64,000 nucleotides of DNA from Actibacterium sp. 188UL27-1 (GTDB taxonomy: Bacteria; Pseudomonadota; Alphaproteobacteria; Rhodobacterales; Rhodobacteraceae): the NCBI RefSeq assembly GCF_016901225.1, contig NZ_JAFEUL010000011.1:1-64000 (forward strand), in the 5' to 3' direction. The position numbers and the translations under genes were made by a program. The notes beneath the pieces are model-generated. The model ran no database searches and had not been told where the DNA came from. It was given only the letters and a program-made list of their open reading frames with translations. The stretch's first letter is position 1. Every line of letters begins with the position of its first letter. Shown here piece by piece: positions 36,029 to 46,841 of this stretch.

Positions 36029-39000
36029 ATGACCGCCCCCGCCAGCACCTGTCTGGTTGTGCCACATGCCTTGAATGCTGGCATTGATTTTGCCCATGGC
36101 TTGAACTCCTTGACATCACCTGTGGCGCTGGCCGCGCTTGCCATCGGTCTATCTGGCACCGGCGCGTTAGCGCAGGCCACCGATACTCTGACTGCGGACT
36201 TTGAAAATCCGAGTGGCCAGACCGAAAGCATTGACAGAAATCTGGATGGTGCGGGGTTCAACTATACCAATCGCGGCCGGACCGAGGTCTTTAACGGCAA
36301 CATCAGCAATGTGGGGACTTACACCAACGCCGAGGACACAACCGCTATTTCTAATGGCACAGGGCCGCGGTCCCTTGAGGCAGGGACGGTCGTCAATCAG
36401 GCGGATCTGTTTATCAACGTGCAGGGGCGTGTCACGTCGACTGCCGGGAACATCACCAGCAGCGGCACGATCCGTTTGTCTAACAGTGCCAGCCTGATCA
36501 GCCAAGGCAATATCACGCTAGATGTGGGTGGCACCTTGACGGTCCGCGACGTGACCACCCGGCCCAATGGCGCGGTCACGATCACCGCGATTGGTGGCAC
36601 GGTCACCAATGCAGGGGAGATGGATCTGCTATCCGACACCCAGACCAACGTGAACGGTGCGCTAAATACGACTGCCTCCGGCGAGATCGATATCGCGAAT
36701 GACGGTGAGCTTAATGTCAGCGATGGGATCCAGAACCAGGGAGATATCACATCGGCCGGAACGATTGGGGCCGATATCCTCAATGACGGCTCCATCACAG
36801 CCCAAGGGCGGATCAACGGCGCCATCACCAACCAAAGCAATGGAGAGATTAACGTAAATGCCGCTCTTGCAGGGGTCGCCAGGCTAACCAACAACGATGA
36901 TGCGATTGTTCGGATCGATGGTGGGACGCTGGATGTGGTTGGCGCGATCCAGAACAATTCCCGGATGATCGTCGATGGTACGGTGTCGGCCACGACCATA
37001 ACCAATACCGATGTTTTGAATGCCGAAGGTGCGTTTACCGGCAACGTTATCAATACTGGTGCTGGGGCGCGGATGACGGTTACCGGCAACCTGACCCAAG
37101 AGGGCACTATTGAGATCGGCAACAACACTTTCCTCGATGTCTCGGGTGGCAATTACACCGAGGCGCGGTCCCTGACCAACCGGGGGACCGTAACGCTCAC
37201 CAATAATCGTAGGTTTGAGGCGACCACGATAAGCAATCAAGGCGCAGGCCGTGTTACGGTTGAGACGGATTCAACCCTGCAGGCTGATACAATTACCAAT
37301 GGCGGTAGAATCACCAGCACTGGCACGATTGCCGGTGACCTGACCGTCAACACGACAGGAATTTTGACCGCCAGCGGCACAATTGATGGGGATGTGACCA
37401 GCGCGGGCGCTTCAGTTGCGTTGGGCGCCTTGGATGTCGATGGGGATGTATTGATCAGCGGTGGGACTTTTGATGTTGCCGCCGATGCGGATCCCAACAC
37501 CACTGACCGCACCGACGTGAGTGGTACTGTGACCAATGGCGCGACATTGCGGGTCAATGCGGATACCGAGTTGGAAGCGACCGACGTCATCAACCAAAGC
37601 GACGGGACATTGACATCCGCTGGCACGATTGATGCGGATGTGAGCAATCAGGGGGCGGCGACGTTACAAAATCGGATTGAAGGCGATCTGAATAATTCCG
37701 GTGATGGGGTGGTGACACTTTCCGACGATCTGGAGGTGACATTGGATGTCGACAACCAGACGGCCGGCCGGATCGTTGTTGGCACCAACACATTGATCAC
37801 ACGCAGCCTGACGAACGGGTCCGGCGCAGAGGTCACCAGCGATGCGGGCGGCGGTCTTGTGCCTCCCGGCGATATCGACGTGGCAGGCGCGATCGTCAAT
37901 GCGGGCACCATCACCAGCAACGGCATCTTGTCTGGGAGCCGTTTGGATAATTCCGGCCAGGTCACGACGGGCGCAAATGCCGCCACATTCACTGGCGTCT
38001 TGGATAATAATTCAGGCGGTACGTTCACCCAGGGCACGGGCACCACAACAGCGGCTAGCATCACCAATGACGGCGACGTGGTCATCAATGGTGGACTATT
38101 GGATATCGCAGGCACTGTTACCAATGACGGTAATATCGACGTCAATTCCGGTGAATTGGAGGCGAACCGGCTGGCGGTGGACGGGACGGGTACGGTCGAC
38201 GTGGCCACGGGTGGCACTCTGGATATCAATACAATTGTCAATGCGGGGCGCATCACCTCGCTTGGGACATTGGACGGGGTAATCACCAATAACGGAACGC
38301 TTTCGGCAGCGGGAACCGTCACTGGCAATATCCGGAACAATGATACGTTTACAGTCAGTGGCCCGCTGGCCGCGACCCCGTCGATCAATCTAACCAATCT
38401 CGGTACGTCCAACATTAACAGCGCATTTACTGGGCTGGGTGACATTACTAATTCCGGCGACATCACGGTGGCCAATGGCGTGGCGCTGGGCGCAGTCCGG
38501 TTTCGGTCCACGGATGGCACGGTCAGCTTGGGGACGGGGGCTCAACTGAACATTTCGGGGCCAACCTTCAGCAACACCGATGACGGGGAAGTTGCGCTTG
38601 GATCAAATGCGGCCATCAACCATGCTGGCACGGTGCGCAATACCGGCCTCATCAGCGTAACGGGGAGCGGCGCGAGGATCAATTCCGCCACCAATGTCAT
38701 CAACAACAACAATGGATTTATCGATATCGGGGCGACAGGGGCGGGCAGTGCGGCGCTCAACGGTGATGTCACCAACAGCAATGGGACGATCCGCGTCGGT
38801 CGGGGCGGGTCAAGTACTGTTACGATCAATGGCAATCTGAACAACAACAATGGCGTTGTCGGTCTTATCGCCGGCCGTGGGGAGGCCGGGGACCGACTCG
38901 TGGTCAACGGCAATATGAGCAGCGCCGGAACATATCGATTTGACGTCGACCTGCAAAGCCGCACCGCTGACGTCCTGACCTTGAACGGGACCGTCACAGG

Positions 39001-40252
39001 TGGTCAGGTGGCGTTGGAGTTCAACCTTGGTGGTCAGGAACCAGGATTGTTCGGTACCCCGATCACCGTCGTCAATGGCACCGGTGCCAACCTCGCGAAT
39101 TTCACATACAACGAAGCGGTCTTTGACAACCCGCTGGTCACCTATTCCCTGCAAAGCCAAGGCAGCAGCCTGGTTCTTGCCAACGTCGTCGATCCTGCGA
39201 TTGGTGCGTTGTCGGGCAGTTTTGCGCTGGTCCAGGGTTTGATCGGATCGGTCATCAACCGGCCCTCCAGCCCATTCGTGTCTGGCTTGGCATTCGAGGA
39301 TGATGATCCCTGTGGCAGTGGGACCTGGACGCGCGCGCTTGGTGGCTCTGCCACGGCGACGGGCGACACGAATAGCGGCGGTGTTGTCTTGCCCGCGACG
39401 GTTGACGCGACATTCGGAGGCCTGCAGGTCGGTTATGATTTCGGGTGTTTCAATGCAGCGTCGGGTGGCTGGGATCTGGCCGGGGGCGGTGTGATCGGGT
39501 TTAATGCCGGATCGACCGAACAGGAAAACTTTGAGTTCGATACACAGAACTTTGTGTTCACGGACCGGGTGGAAAGCGTCACCAGATCCGATTTCAGCCA
39601 GACTTCGGTTGGTGCCTATGTCGCCTTTGCCCGGGACCGGTTCAACGGCGACGTTCAACTGCGGTTCGACCGGACGGAATTTGAATTTGACAACCCCGAC
39701 ATTGATTTGCGTGGAGCGGAGACGACCAGCGACTCCGTCACCCTGTCCTCCAGCCTAAGCTACACCGTCCCGCTTTCAGATACCTGGACGATTGTGCCAA
39801 CGGGTGGCTTTGGCCTGACATGGAGCCAGACAGACCCGATTGCCTTTACTGACGAAACGGGTCAGCAGACTGGACGCTTGAACATTGATGATCATCTGAC
39901 GGCCATCGGATTTGCGGGCGTGACTGTGGCAAACACGACTGTCCGGCCCAGCGGTGACAGTGCGTTCAACCGGTTTGCGACTGCGACGGTTTATTACGAC
40001 TTCTCGGATGAGCGCGACACGTCATTCACCCAGTTCGATGCTGCCGGTAATCCGATCCCCGGCGAGGCGCCTTTCGCCAGTGAGAACCTGGGAACCTTTG
40101 GCGAGGTGTCGCTGGGGCTGAGTTACATCCGGATATTGGATGGTCAATTCGGCAGCGCCAAACAGCTGAACGCCTCCATCCGGCTTGATACGCGCTTTTC
40201 CGAACGGATCGATGCCGTCAGTCTGACCGCGCAAGCGCGTTTCCAGTTTTGA
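36029..40252 (+). CDS. large autotransporter adhesin-like protein
   Basis: A 1,407-residue type V secreted protein. The ATG at 36029 follows GAGAGGAT. An extended signal region ends near ALAQATDT. The passenger, about residues 55-1100, is a cysteine-free beta-helix of short repeats built on ITNxGxI, TxSGTIxGxI and related patterns, rich in N, T, G and D. A C-terminal autotransporter beta-barrel (from about residue 1130) follows and ends in the outer-membrane signature ARFQF. It lies between the two T6SS arms, co-oriented with tssK. Adhesion or aggregation is the likely role; ligand unknown. It could favour the cell contact T6SS needs, which is inference. Confidence 0.88.
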   Translation: MTAPASTCLVVPHALNAGIDFAHGLNSLTSPVALAALAIGLSGTGALAQATDTLTADFENPSGQTESIDRNLDGAGFNYTNRGRTEVFNGNISNVGTYTNAEDTTAISNGTGPRSLEAGTVVNQADLFINVQGRVTSTAGNITSSGTIRLSNSASLISQGNITLDVGGTLTVRDVTTRPNGAVTITAIGGTVTNAGEMDLLSDTQTNVNGALNTTASGEIDIANDGELNVSDGIQNQGDITSAGTIGADILNDGSITAQGRINGAITNQSNGEINVNAALAGVARLTNNDDAIVRIDGGTLDVVGAIQNNSRMIVDGTVSATTITNTDVLNAEGAFTGNVINTGAGARMTVTGNLTQEGTIEIGNNTFLDVSGGNYTEARSLTNRGTVTLTNNRRFEATTISNQGAGRVTVETDSTLQADTITNGGRITSTGTIAGDLTVNTTGILTASGTIDGDVTSAGASVALGALDVDGDVLISGGTFDVAADADPNTTDRTDVSGTVTNGATLRVNADTELEATDVINQSDGTLTSAGTIDADVSNQGAATLQNRIEGDLNNSGDGVVTLSDDLEVTLDVDNQTAGRIVVGTNTLITRSLTNGSGAEVTSDAGGGLVPPGDIDVAGAIVNAGTITSNGILSGSRLDNSGQVTTGANAATFTGVLDNNSGGTFTQGTGTTTAASITNDGDVVINGGLLDIAGTVTNDGNIDVNSGELEANRLAVDGTGTVDVATGGTLDINTIVNAGRITSLGTLDGVITNNGTLSAAGTVTGNIRNNDTFTVSGPLAATPSINLTNLGTSNINSAFTGLGDITNSGDITVANGVALGAVRFRSTDGTVSLGTGAQLNISGPTFSNTDDGEVALGSNAAINHAGTVRNTGLISVTGSGARINSATNVINNNNGFIDIGATGAGSAALNGDVTNSNGTIRVGRGGSSTVTINGNLNNNNGVVGLIAGRGEAGDRLVVNGNMSSAGTYRFDVDLQSRTADVLTLNGTVTGGQVALEFNLGGQEPGLFGTPITVVNGTGANLANFTYNEAVFDNPLVTYSLQSQGSSLVLANVVDPAIGALSGSFALVQGLIGSVINRPSSPFVSGLAFEDDDPCGSGTWTRALGGSATATGDTNSGGVVLPATVDATFGGLQVGYDFGCFNAASGGWDLAGGGVIGFNAGSTEQENFEFDTQNFVFTDRVESVTRSDFSQTSVGAYVAFARDRFNGDVQLRFDRTEFEFDNPDIDLRGAETTSDSVTLSSSLSYTVPLSDTWTIVPTGGFGLTWSQTDPIAFTDETGQQTGRLNIDDHLTAIGFAGVTVANTTVRPSGDSAFNRFATATVYYDFSDERDTSFTQFDAAGNPIPGEAPFASENLGTFGEVSLGLSYIRILDGQFGSAKQLNASIRLDTRFSERIDAVSLTAQARFQF

Positions 40253-40376
40253 AGCATGTAGCAACCTGAGCTTTCTGAAAAATGTCGGGCAATGGTCGGA
40301 ATTTCCCGGCTTTTCGCGCGTAAGCTAAACTGACACTATAGCGATATTAAAACTTTGAACGGCGGTACACTGCACG

Positions 40377-41711
40377 ATGTCCTGGTATTCCAAAGTCGCC
40401 TGGAAGGAAGGGCTCTTTCTTCAGCCTCACCATTTTCAGCAAGGCGATCGTTATTTTGAAAAGCTGTTGGAGAGCCGCACGCGGCTGATGTCCCCTTATC
40501 CTTGGGGGTACTCCCAGATCGAAATCGATCGCGATATTGCTCAGCAGATGAAGTTTGGGTTGCGCTCGGCCACGGGTATTTTTCCCGATGGTACGCCCTT
40601 TGACATGCCGGGCACCAACCAGTTGCCCGACCCCATCGACATCCCCGACGGGTCCGAAGGACAGATGGTTTGGCTGACCCTTCCCATGGCGCAGATGAAC
40701 GGGCGTGAAGTGGGGACAGAGGATGAAGCGAGCCGGTCATCGCGCTATCGTCTTGGCGCCGAGACTGTGGCCGACAGTACAGCATCCATGCGGCTGGAAC
40801 AGGGGATTGAGGTCGCCCATCCCCGCATCGAATTTGACATCCGCAAGACCGAGAAGCCGGGATACCACTGCTTGAAAGTCGGCCGCATCGTCGAGGTACG
40901 CGACAAGACGGTGATCTTCGATGAAAAGTTCGCGCCGCCTGTCCTGAGCATTCAGGCTCATCCCGTGGTGGCTGGCTGGATCGAGCGGGTCGTGGGCTGG
41001 ACCGAAACCAAACTGGAGAGTCTGGCGCGCTATGCTTCTGATCCATCTTCGGGCGGGGGGTTGCAGGCCACCGACTATTTCATGTTGTTGGTCCTGAACC
41101 GCGAGATCAATTTGCTAAAGCATTACCGCGGCAGCAAATACATTCATCCCGAAGAGCTGTACCAGTTGTTGCTGCGGCTTGCGGGGGAGTTATGGACGTT
41201 TGACACCAAGCGTCTGGCGCCGGAATACAAACCCTTTGACCAAGACAATCTGGAAGAGGTGTTTGAACCCGTCGTGCGCGACATCCAGCGGCTGCTGAGC
41301 CGTGATGTGGGGCGTGCCGTGAGGCTTGACCTACAGGAAGTGCATCCGGGCAGCTTTATTGCCAAAGTGGGCGACCGAAACCTATTCCGCGATGCCAGCT
41401 TTGTGGTGGAGGTTGCGGCCAACAAACCGCTGACCCAGGTGCAGCAGCAATTCCCGGCCCTTTGCAAAGTGGGTCCGAATACCCAAATGAACGCCATTGT
41501 GAACAATAATTTGCCTGGACTGGAGCTGGTACATACGCCCACGCCGCCGCGTCAGATCCGCGCCGTGACGAGCCACGTCTATTTCTATATTGATAAGAAT
41601 AACCCGATGTGGCGCGAGTTTTCGACAGCGCCGGCGATCGGGATGCATTTCGCAGGCTCATGGCCAGACCTCAAGCTTGAGCTGTGGGCGATCCAGGAGA
41701 ACCGTGCATGA
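40377..41711 (+). CDS. tssK: T6SS baseplate connector TssK
   Basis: A 444-residue TssK (ImpJ/VasE), which joins the baseplate to the TssL-TssM membrane complex. The start MSWYSKVAWKEGLFLQPHHF followed by QQGDRYFEKLLESR is diagnostic. The C-terminal YFYIDKNNPMWREFSTAPAI is also typical. No strong ribosome site is seen. The stop overlaps the tssL start (ATGA at 41708-41711). Confidence 0.95.
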   Translation: MSWYSKVAWKEGLFLQPHHFQQGDRYFEKLLESRTRLMSPYPWGYSQIEIDRDIAQQMKFGLRSATGIFPDGTPFDMPGTNQLPDPIDIPDGSEGQMVWLTLPMAQMNGREVGTEDEASRSSRYRLGAETVADSTASMRLEQGIEVAHPRIEFDIRKTEKPGYHCLKVGRIVEVRDKTVIFDEKFAPPVLSIQAHPVVAGWIERVVGWTETKLESLARYASDPSSGGGLQATDYFMLLVLNREINLLKHYRGSKYIHPEELYQLLLRLAGELWTFDTKRLAPEYKPFDQDNLEEVFEPVVRDIQRLLSRDVGRAVRLDLQEVHPGSFIAKVGDRNLFRDASFVVEVAANKPLTQVQQQFPALCKVGPNTQMNAIVNNNLPGLELVHTPTPPRQIRAVTSHVYFYIDKNNPMWREFSTAPAIGMHFAGSWPDLKLELWAIQENRA

Positions 41712-43219
41712 GCGATAAGAAGGACGGGGGAAAAACTGTCATCCGTCCGATGCCTGGCGGTGGATTTGGTGGCGCACGTCCCGCGGGTGGTGCGCAAAAG
41801 ACGGTGATTGGTGGGCTGGGTAGTGACCCCTTCGCGCCTGGTGGCGCCTTTGGCTCTCCGCAAAACGAGGGCGGGTTTGGCGGGGGCCAGGTGGGCGATA
41901 CCAACGCCTGGATGGGGGCGAAACCTGTCGATCAGGGATTTTTCCCCGATATGAATAAGCCCGCACCGGTCCAGCGGGCGCCTGCCAAAAAGATCAGTCT
42001 CGACAAAGCGCTGAATGCGAAGATTTCTGGCCACTCTTCCGAAGCCAATCCGCTGACTGCCGCCGCGGCTTCGCTGTTGATCCTTTTTGGGCGATTGCGC
42101 AGTCAGGTTGTAGATATGCACGCCGTCCCGCTGATGCAGCATGTCACGGAGGAGATCGAGAAATTCGAAGAGCGCGTTCTGGCAGAAGGCGTCGATCAAC
42201 ATGATGCATTGGTCGCCAAATATTGCTTGTGCGGAACCGCCGATGACATTGTGCAGAACCTGCCGGGGACGGATCGGTCCGTCTGGTTGCAGTATTCTAT
42301 GGTTGCGCGGTTCTTTAACAAACGGACCTCTGGCGTCGGTTTTTTTCAGGAAGTCGAAAAGGCGCTGCAAAACCCGATCCACAAATATCACTTGCTGGAG
42401 CTGATGCTGACCTGCCTGCAATTGGGTTTTGAAGGGCAGTACCGGGCCATGAATGGTGGCGATATCCAGCTACAGAACGTCAAGCGCGCCATCTACGAGG
42501 CCATGCGCCGGGTGCGGGGGCGTGGGGATGATGACATCTCCATCCATTGGAGGGGCGTTGAGCTTGCCGCCGGCCGCGCCTTTCGCGGCGTGCCGATTTG
42601 GGCGGTGGCCTGTTTCGCGGCTGCCTTGATGGCGGGTGCTTATTTTGCCATGCGTCTGCTGCTGGTGGATGAAGGCAATACGCTGGCCGCGCGTATGGTG
42701 GGCCTTCACCCGACGCAGATGATCAAACTGGAACGCAGCACGCAGGTCGCGGAATACACCCCGCCGCCCGAGTTGACGGAAAGCGATCAGCTTGAGCGCA
42801 TCACCGAAGCCTTGGAAGGGGAGGCGGTTAATGTAGGCCAGAAAGGCGATTTCATCGTTCTGGACGTCAATAACGTCGTGCTTTTCGCCTCAGGAAAGTC
42901 TGACGTGAAGCCGGAATTCGACTCGCTGGCGGAGAAGATTGCAGAGGCCCTGAATGACGAACCTGGTCCGGTCCAGATTGTTGGGCATACCGATAATGTT
43001 CCGCTGTCCGGCCGTGGCCGGTTCAAGAACAACTTTGAACTGTCGGTCGCCCGCGCGGAGTCGGTGGCGGACAAGCTGAAGCCGCTGTTTGAGGAAACCG
43101 ACCGGATCGAGGTGATTGGGAAAGGTGAAGATGAACCCGCTGCGGACAATGCCACCGATGAAGGCAAAGCGCAGAACCGGCGGGTCGAGATTATGATTCA
43201 ACGAGAAGATACACTTTAA
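41708..43219 (+). CDS. tssL: T6SS membrane complex protein TssL with OmpA domain
   Basis: A 503-residue evolved TssL. A disordered Gly/Pro-rich N-terminus carries KTVIRPMPGGG (Thr10) and a second KTVIGG. The DotU domain follows (about residues 100-290, with LTAAAASLLILFGRLRSQVV). One membrane helix lies near 295-318 (WAVACFAAALMAGAYFAM), and a periplasmic OmpA domain (about 380-500) ends with VGHTDNVPLSG and NRRVEIMI. In Agrobacterium a threonine in this kind of N-terminus is phosphorylated by PpkA and bound by Fha. The OmpA part anchors the complex to peptidoglycan. Confidence 0.94.
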   Translation: MSDKKDGGKTVIRPMPGGGFGGARPAGGAQKTVIGGLGSDPFAPGGAFGSPQNEGGFGGGQVGDTNAWMGAKPVDQGFFPDMNKPAPVQRAPAKKISLDKALNAKISGHSSEANPLTAAAASLLILFGRLRSQVVDMHAVPLMQHVTEEIEKFEERVLAEGVDQHDALVAKYCLCGTADDIVQNLPGTDRSVWLQYSMVARFFNKRTSGVGFFQEVEKALQNPIHKYHLLELMLTCLQLGFEGQYRAMNGGDIQLQNVKRAIYEAMRRVRGRGDDDISIHWRGVELAAGRAFRGVPIWAVACFAAALMAGAYFAMRLLLVDEGNTLAARMVGLHPTQMIKLERSTQVAEYTPPPELTESDQLERITEALEGEAVNVGQKGDFIVLDVNNVVLFASGKSDVKPEFDSLAEKIAEALNDEPGPVQIVGHTDNVPLSGRGRFKNNFELSVARAESVADKLKPLFEETDRIEVIGKGEDEPAADNATDEGKAQNRRVEIMIQREDTL

Positions 43220-43243
43220 ATCACGCAAAAGAGGTCTGTTCTG

Positions 43244-46200
43244 ATGAAGAAATGGATCATTGGTATTTTGGTCGTTTTGGCCCTTATTTCCTGGGCTGCC
43301 GTCGTCTGGTTCGCTTTCCCGCTGATTGGCTTTGGGGAGACCCGGCCGTTTGACGCGATCTGGGTACGGATTTTGATGATTTCTGTCGTCTGGCTGACGG
43401 TCGGCACGATCTATCTGATCCGCTTTATCCGCCGCCGTCGCGCGGCCAAGGCGCTGGAGGAGGCGATTGCCGAACCCCAGATCACCGGCGATGGTGAGGT
43501 GTTGTCAGAACGCATGACCGATGCGCTGAGCGTGCTGAAGACCTCCTCCGGCTCAAAATCCTTCCTGTATGAGCTTCCATGGTATGTGATCATCGGCCCG
43601 CCAGGCTCAGGCAAAACCACGGCTTTGCTAAACTCTGGCATCAAGTTCCCCTTGGCTGAGAAGGGCGAGGGTGCGGTGGCAGGTGTCGGCGGCACGCGGT
43701 ATTGCGACTGGTGGTTTTCGGAAGAGGCCGTGCTGATCGACACTGCCGGTCGCTACACTACCCAAGACAGCGACAAGGCGGCTGACCAGGAAAGCTGGCT
43801 AAGCTTTCTGAAGCTTTTGAAAACGCATCGCACCCGCCAGCCCATCAATGGCGTGATCCTGGCGATCAGTCTGCAAGAGATCATGACCGACAGTCCCGAA
43901 CAGCTGGAGGCCCATGCTGATACCATCCGCAAGCGTCTAATGGAGATTCAGGATCAGCTACGCGTGGACTTCCCGGTCTATCTGCTGCTGACTAAGGCCG
44001 ATCTCATCTCGGGATTCATGGAGTATTTCGGTTCATTCTCGGCATCCCGGCGGCAAAAAGTCTGGGGTCATACATTCCAGACGGAGTCCAAGAAAGAGGC
44101 GACTGTTGAACGGTTCAGCCAAGCCTTTGATGAATTGGTGGGCCGTTTGTCCGAAGAAGTCACAGACCGCCTCCAGGAAGAGCCGGACGGTGTCAATCGC
44201 ATCGCCATCTTTGGTTTTCCGGGTCAGGTCGCCATGTTGCGCGACCGACTGGAAGGGTTCACCAAGGGAATTTTTGGCCATACCCGCTACAAGGTGAATG
44301 CCAATCTTCGGGGGTTCTACTTTTCGTCCGGCACACAGGAAGGCACACCCATCGACCAGGTTTTGGGAGCGATGGAGCGCAACTTTGGCGGGGTCGCGGC
44401 GGGTGGCCTGATGTCGGGCAAAGGCAAATCGTATTTCCTGCATGACCTGCTGCGTCGTGTGATCTTTGCTGAGGCTGGTTGGGTTTCAACCGACCGTCGC
44501 GCCGTGCGTCGTGCGGCGGCGTTCCGCTATGGTGGCTATGCGATCCTGTCCATTGTGACCTTTGGCATGATCGGGTTATGGGGCATGTCATTCCTGCAAA
44601 ACCGGGAACTCGTTCGCACGGCACAGGCGGCCATTGCGGATTACGAGGTCGTCGCAAAGGATGAGTTGGAAACAGCACAGCTGAGCAGTTTCGACTTGCA
44701 GGAAGTGCTCCCTTACCTCGACCGGTTGCGGGACATGCCGCTTGGCTACGGCGATACAACGTCCGAAAAGTCGCTGACCGAACGGTTTGGCCTGAGCCAG
44801 CGGGATCGGTTGCGCTCCGCTTCTGAAGCGACCTATCGCCAGGCCCTGGAGCGGATGTTCCGCTCTCGCCTGATCCTGCGGGTCGAAAACGAGTTGGAGG
44901 GGAATATCCGTGCCGGTGAAGTGCTGGCGGTCTACGAATCCCTCAAGGTTTACAAATTGCTGGGCGTCGATACGGCCCCCCAATCGGATGATGATTTTGT
45001 CGTGGGCTGGTTCCGTGATGACTGGGCCAACATCCTTTATCCGGGTCCCCAACTGCGCAGCACGCGCGAAGCGCTGGAACAGCATCTGCGCGCTATGCTG
45101 GAGCTTGACGCCGCGCGGGAGCCGTCTTTCGAGTTGAACGGATCTCTGGTGGATCAGGCGGAGCGGACGCTGGCGCGGATGAATGTCGCTGATCAGGCCT
45201 ATTCCCTGATCCTGTCCACGGCGGAGTTTTCGGGGATCGAAGAGTTCACGGTGGTCAATCGCGGCGGTCGCGATGCCGATGTCGTCTTTGAAACCGTTGA
45301 TGGCAAGGCCCTCGAAGAGCTGGTGATCCCGGCGCTCTATACCTACCGGGGGTTCCACGAATTCTTCCTTCCGCAATTGGCGGAAATCGCCGAGGCGCTG
45401 ATCGAAGAGCAGTGGGTTATGGGCCAGTATGCCGAGGAAGCCCAGTTTGAAGAACAGATCTCCAAAGTTGGTCCCCCGCTACTGCGCCGGTATTCGCAGG
45501 ACTGGATCCGCGAATGGGATACTGTGCTGAACAACATCAAGCTGCGCCCGATGGCAGCCGACAAACCACGTTACGAAGCCTTGAGCGCGGCATCGGCCAG
45601 CACCAATTCGCCAATCCTGCGCCTGTCGGAGCAAATTGCGGCGGAAACCAAGCTGACAAATGAGTTTTCAGACCCCCGTTTGGTATCAACTGATGATGCG
45701 GGGCAATTGGCTGAAAACGTCGCTGGAGAGGTGGGGGAGCGCGCGCTGGATCGGTTTGTTGCCAGTCAAACCGGCTTAAAGCGGATCGGCCTGGATGCGA
45801 TCCTGAACAATACAAAGAACGACAACCGTGCTGGCGCCGCTGGCGGGGGTGGGCGCCCGCAGCGCCTCCCCGGTTCCGAGATCGAGCAATACTACACCGA
45901 TTGGCACGATATCATGGAGGGCGAGCAGGGCGACCGCATTGCGGATCGCTTGATCACCACCTTGGGAGAGATGCAGCGACTGTTGTTCACCGCCAGCAGT
46001 CAGCCGGAAATCACAGGATCTGCGCTACCGCCGCTTCTGGGTGCGCTGAAACAGGCAGCGACACGAATGCCGGATCCGATGAACCGCATGATCGCTGACG
46101 TAGTTGATGATTTTGAAGGCGATGCTGCCAATACATCGATTGCGCGCCTGAACGATGCATTGGCTCAAAGTGTGACACAGCGTTGCGAACAAATCATCTC

Positions 46201-46837
46201 GAACCGCTATCCTTTTTTTCAGGGCTCGGAACGGGATGTGGCGATCCCCGAATTTTCGCAGCTCTTTGCACCCAACGGTGTGATAGACCGGTTCTTTCTA
46301 CAGGAACTGTCGCAATTCGCCGACCTGTCCGGGGCGAATTGGACATGGAAGGATGAAGGACCGCTGGCGGGCAAGCTCAGCAATGCGACGCTCAAGCAGT
46401 TTGAACGGGCAGCGGCGATCCGTGATGCCTTTTTCCCAACGGGCAGTGCTCCACCCAACATCCAGATGACTGTTCGCGCACAGGTTGGTCGGGGCATTGA
46501 CTTGGCTGTGCTCAATGTCGGCGGTGCCCAGGTACGGTCGGCTGCTGGAACAAACCCCCCAACCGATATCACTTGGCCGGGATCCGGTGCCGGTGAGGTG
46601 TCATTGGATTATACTCCAAAGTTGAGCCGGCGAGAAAATGAAAGAGGTTTCGGGCGGGGAGCATGGTCGTTCCTGCGGTTCCTAAAATTGGGCCAGCCGC
46701 GCGTGAAAGGCAACGAGGTCGTCGTAGCGTACAATTTGGACGGGCGGGAGATGCGATATCTGTTCGTCGCGGCGGCCAATGAAAGCCCGTTCTTTATCCG
46801 CGAACTAGTCGAGTTCAAATGCCCGAAAGGGCTATGA
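43244..46837 (+). CDS. tssM: T6SS membrane complex protein TssM (IcmF)
   Basis: A 1,197-residue IcmF-family protein spanning the inner membrane. Two helices lie near residues 3-28 and 42-62, then a cytoplasmic NTPase-like domain with Walker A GPPGSGKTT at about 118-126 and AVLIDTAGRY as Walker B. A third helix is near 429-451, and a long periplasmic region reaches the C-terminus. AAGAGG precedes the ATG. No TssJ lipoprotein gene, its usual outer-membrane partner, is found in this locus. Confidence 0.95.
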   Translation: MKKWIIGILVVLALISWAAVVWFAFPLIGFGETRPFDAIWVRILMISVVWLTVGTIYLIRFIRRRRAAKALEEAIAEPQITGDGEVLSERMTDALSVLKTSSGSKSFLYELPWYVIIGPPGSGKTTALLNSGIKFPLAEKGEGAVAGVGGTRYCDWWFSEEAVLIDTAGRYTTQDSDKAADQESWLSFLKLLKTHRTRQPINGVILAISLQEIMTDSPEQLEAHADTIRKRLMEIQDQLRVDFPVYLLLTKADLISGFMEYFGSFSASRRQKVWGHTFQTESKKEATVERFSQAFDELVGRLSEEVTDRLQEEPDGVNRIAIFGFPGQVAMLRDRLEGFTKGIFGHTRYKVNANLRGFYFSSGTQEGTPIDQVLGAMERNFGGVAAGGLMSGKGKSYFLHDLLRRVIFAEAGWVSTDRRAVRRAAAFRYGGYAILSIVTFGMIGLWGMSFLQNRELVRTAQAAIADYEVVAKDELETAQLSSFDLQEVLPYLDRLRDMPLGYGDTTSEKSLTERFGLSQRDRLRSASEATYRQALERMFRSRLILRVENELEGNIRAGEVLAVYESLKVYKLLGVDTAPQSDDDFVVGWFRDDWANILYPGPQLRSTREALEQHLRAMLELDAAREPSFELNGSLVDQAERTLARMNVADQAYSLILSTAEFSGIEEFTVVNRGGRDADVVFETVDGKALEELVIPALYTYRGFHEFFLPQLAEIAEALIEEQWVMGQYAEEAQFEEQISKVGPPLLRRYSQDWIREWDTVLNNIKLRPMAADKPRYEALSAASASTNSPILRLSEQIAAETKLTNEFSDPRLVSTDDAGQLAENVAGEVGERALDRFVASQTGLKRIGLDAILNNTKNDNRAGAAGGGGRPQRLPGSEIEQYYTDWHDIMEGEQGDRIADRLITTLGEMQRLLFTASSQPEITGSALPPLLGALKQAATRMPDPMNRMIADVVDDFEGDAANTSIARLNDALAQSVTQRCEQIISNRYPFFQGSERDVAIPEFSQLFAPNGVIDRFFLQELSQFADLSGANWTWKDEGPLAGKLSNATLKQFERAAAIRDAFFPTGSAPPNIQMTVRAQVGRGIDLAVLNVGGAQVRSAAGTNPPTDITWPGSGAGEVSLDYTPKLSRRENERGFGRGAWSFLRFLKLGQPRVKGNEVVVAYNLDGREMRYLFVAAANESPFFIRELVEFKCPKGL

Positions 46838-46841
46838 TTTG

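Noticed and set aside
36397-38520. Long minus-strand frames (251 and 290 codons) opposite the autotransporter
   Set aside because: They mirror the repetitive passenger sequence and are rich in P, S, V and T as expected from its complement; no start signals or domains.
36029-39200. Tandem DNA repeats or a CRISPR-like array in the autotransporter gene
   Set aside because: The repetition is at protein level (beta-helix turns with variable codons); there are no constant-length direct repeats and spacers.
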